This document shows positions 63,598 to 64,000 of a stretch of DNA of 64,000 nucleotides, one piece after another; position 1 is the stretch's first letter, and the number at the start of each line of letters is the position of its first letter. Source of the DNA: a virus; IMG/VR virus record IMGVR_UViG_3300013113_000555, positions 25,973 through 89,972 of that record; one strand, 5' to 3'. The notes under the pieces are model-generated. The model ran no database searches and was not told where the DNA came from. It saw only the letters and a list, made by a program, of their open reading frames with translations. The position numbers were made by a program, and so were the translations under genes.

Positions 63598-63705
63598 ATG
63601 ATTGACACTATGATTGATTGGCTGTTGCCTATCCTGTTGTATGCCATAGCTATATCGCCGCCCGTTGGGTGGTTATTGGCAACCCGATGCTGGAAGGACA
63701 TATAA
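63598..63705 (+). CDS. small membrane peptide (35 aa)
   Basis: Reads MIDTMIDWLLPILLYAIAIS then PPVGWLLATRCWKDI. It has one hydrophobic segment (8-28) long enough to cross a membrane, a charged end and GGAAGGAACCACT before the ATG. It might be a toxin-like or holin-like peptide, or just a small membrane protein; there is no proof. Lies last before the terminator. Confidence 0.45.
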   Translation: MIDTMIDWLLPILLYAIAISPPVGWLLATRCWKDI

Positions 63706-63735
63706 CCGCCCATCTATCGGGCCAGTGAGTTTTGA

Positions 63736-63760
63736 CCCCCTCGCAAGAGGGGGTTTTTTT
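63736..63760 (+). terminator. rho-independent terminator of the GC-rich cassette
   Basis: CCCCCTC-GCAA-GAGGGGG followed by seven T residues: a 7-bp GC stem with a GNRA-type tetraloop on the plus strand, 30 bases after the small membrane peptide gene. It marks the end of the three-gene unit. Confidence 0.92.
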
Positions 63761-63770
63761 GTACACCACC

Positions 63771-63992
63771 TACCCCCCCAGGTACTATACACTTGTACAC
63801 TAGTCTTTAACAATAACGAACATCTGAACACCACTATACATCCGTACACTATAAGACTGCTGTACATCTGTACACTAGTGTACTGTGTATACTAGCTCCC
63901 TCCGCCTCTATAGCCTCTTTGATGAAAAGCACGCAAGTTACTGTACAAATGTTCACTACATATCCCCCCAGGTAGTGTACACTTGTTCACCT
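63771..63992. repeat. right iteron-like array and 30-base repeat pair
   Basis: Six copies of the 14-base motif: 63789-63802, 63820-63833, 63838-63851, 63864-63877, 63945-63958, 63979-63992 (ACACTTGTACACTA, ACATCCGTACACTA, ACATCTGTACACTA, etc.). The blocks 63771-63800 and 63961-63990 match over most of 30 bases (CCCCCCAGGTA, then TACACTTG), exactly 190 bases apart. A perfect 14-base palindrome GTACACTAGTGTAC lies at 63870-63883. No gene is supported from 63761 to 64000. This may be an origin or an operator array. Confidence 0.7.
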
Positions 63993-64000
63993 ATTGACAA

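Noticed and set aside
62569-63992. CRISPR array
   Set aside because: Repeats are 14 bases with irregular spacing, degenerate, and there are no spacers or cas genes.
1-64000. Prophage with integrase and attachment sites
   Set aside because: No integrase, repressor or host-gene flanks were recognised; the 62460-64000 segment differs in composition but no att repeat was found.

Overview
The window is part of the genome of a tailed double-stranded DNA phage (Caudoviricetes). It is AT-rich (roughly one third G+C by eye), densely packed, rich in ATGA/TAATG start-stop overlaps, and nearly every gene has an AGGAG-type ribosome binding site. Terminase, portal, protease/scaffold, major capsid, connector, tail-tube, tape-measure and tail-tip genes lie in the order usual for siphoviruses. 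No tail sheath or T4-type baseplate gene was recognised and no integrase was seen, so a long-tailed siphovirus-like virion is the best reading. The host cannot be told from the sequence.

Layout. (1) 2-10671, plus strand: the 3' end of a bacterial-type DNA polymerase III alpha gene, a sigma-70-like factor, then a run of glycosyltransferase-like, nucleotidyltransferase and partial-domain genes (1545-8744), a NUMOD3-type homing-endonuclease-like gene, and two DNA-metabolism-like genes. (2) 10679-10781: a tRNA-like RNA element in the gap between converging gene blocks. (3) 10786-62180, minus strand. Read in transcription order, this block has a small acidic protein, a sigma-region-2 protein with a cysteine cluster, a probable small terminase, a GT90-like transferase, GDP-mannose 4,6-dehydratase, HNH and ERCC4 nucleases, large terminase, portal, protease with a nested scaffold, decoration protein and major capsid. 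Then come a set of large virion proteins, the connector genes, tail tube, chaperone-position genes, a 3400-residue tape measure, a 559-residue tail protein, a 3083-residue hub/fibre protein with a cysteine-bearing repeat array, and two small genes. (4) 62274-62459, plus strand: a small helix-turn-helix gene. (5) 62460-64000: a clearly more GC-rich stretch with three small plus-strand genes, duplicated C7/G7 hairpins, a strong terminator, and repeated 14-base ACAnnTGTwCACTA motifs on both sides.

How it works together. The minus block makes and fills the particle. Its first genes include a sigma-like protein that could direct late transcription, and hairpin terminators follow the major capsid gene and the 844-residue virion protein. 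The plus block combines replication and transcription functions with an unusually large sugar-handling set. With the dehydratase and GT90 protein placed between the two terminase genes, the phage seems to carry its own glycan synthesis and transfer system, with targets unknown. The right-end segment looks foreign in composition and may be an acquired cassette, a regulatory or origin region, or a junction to other DNA.
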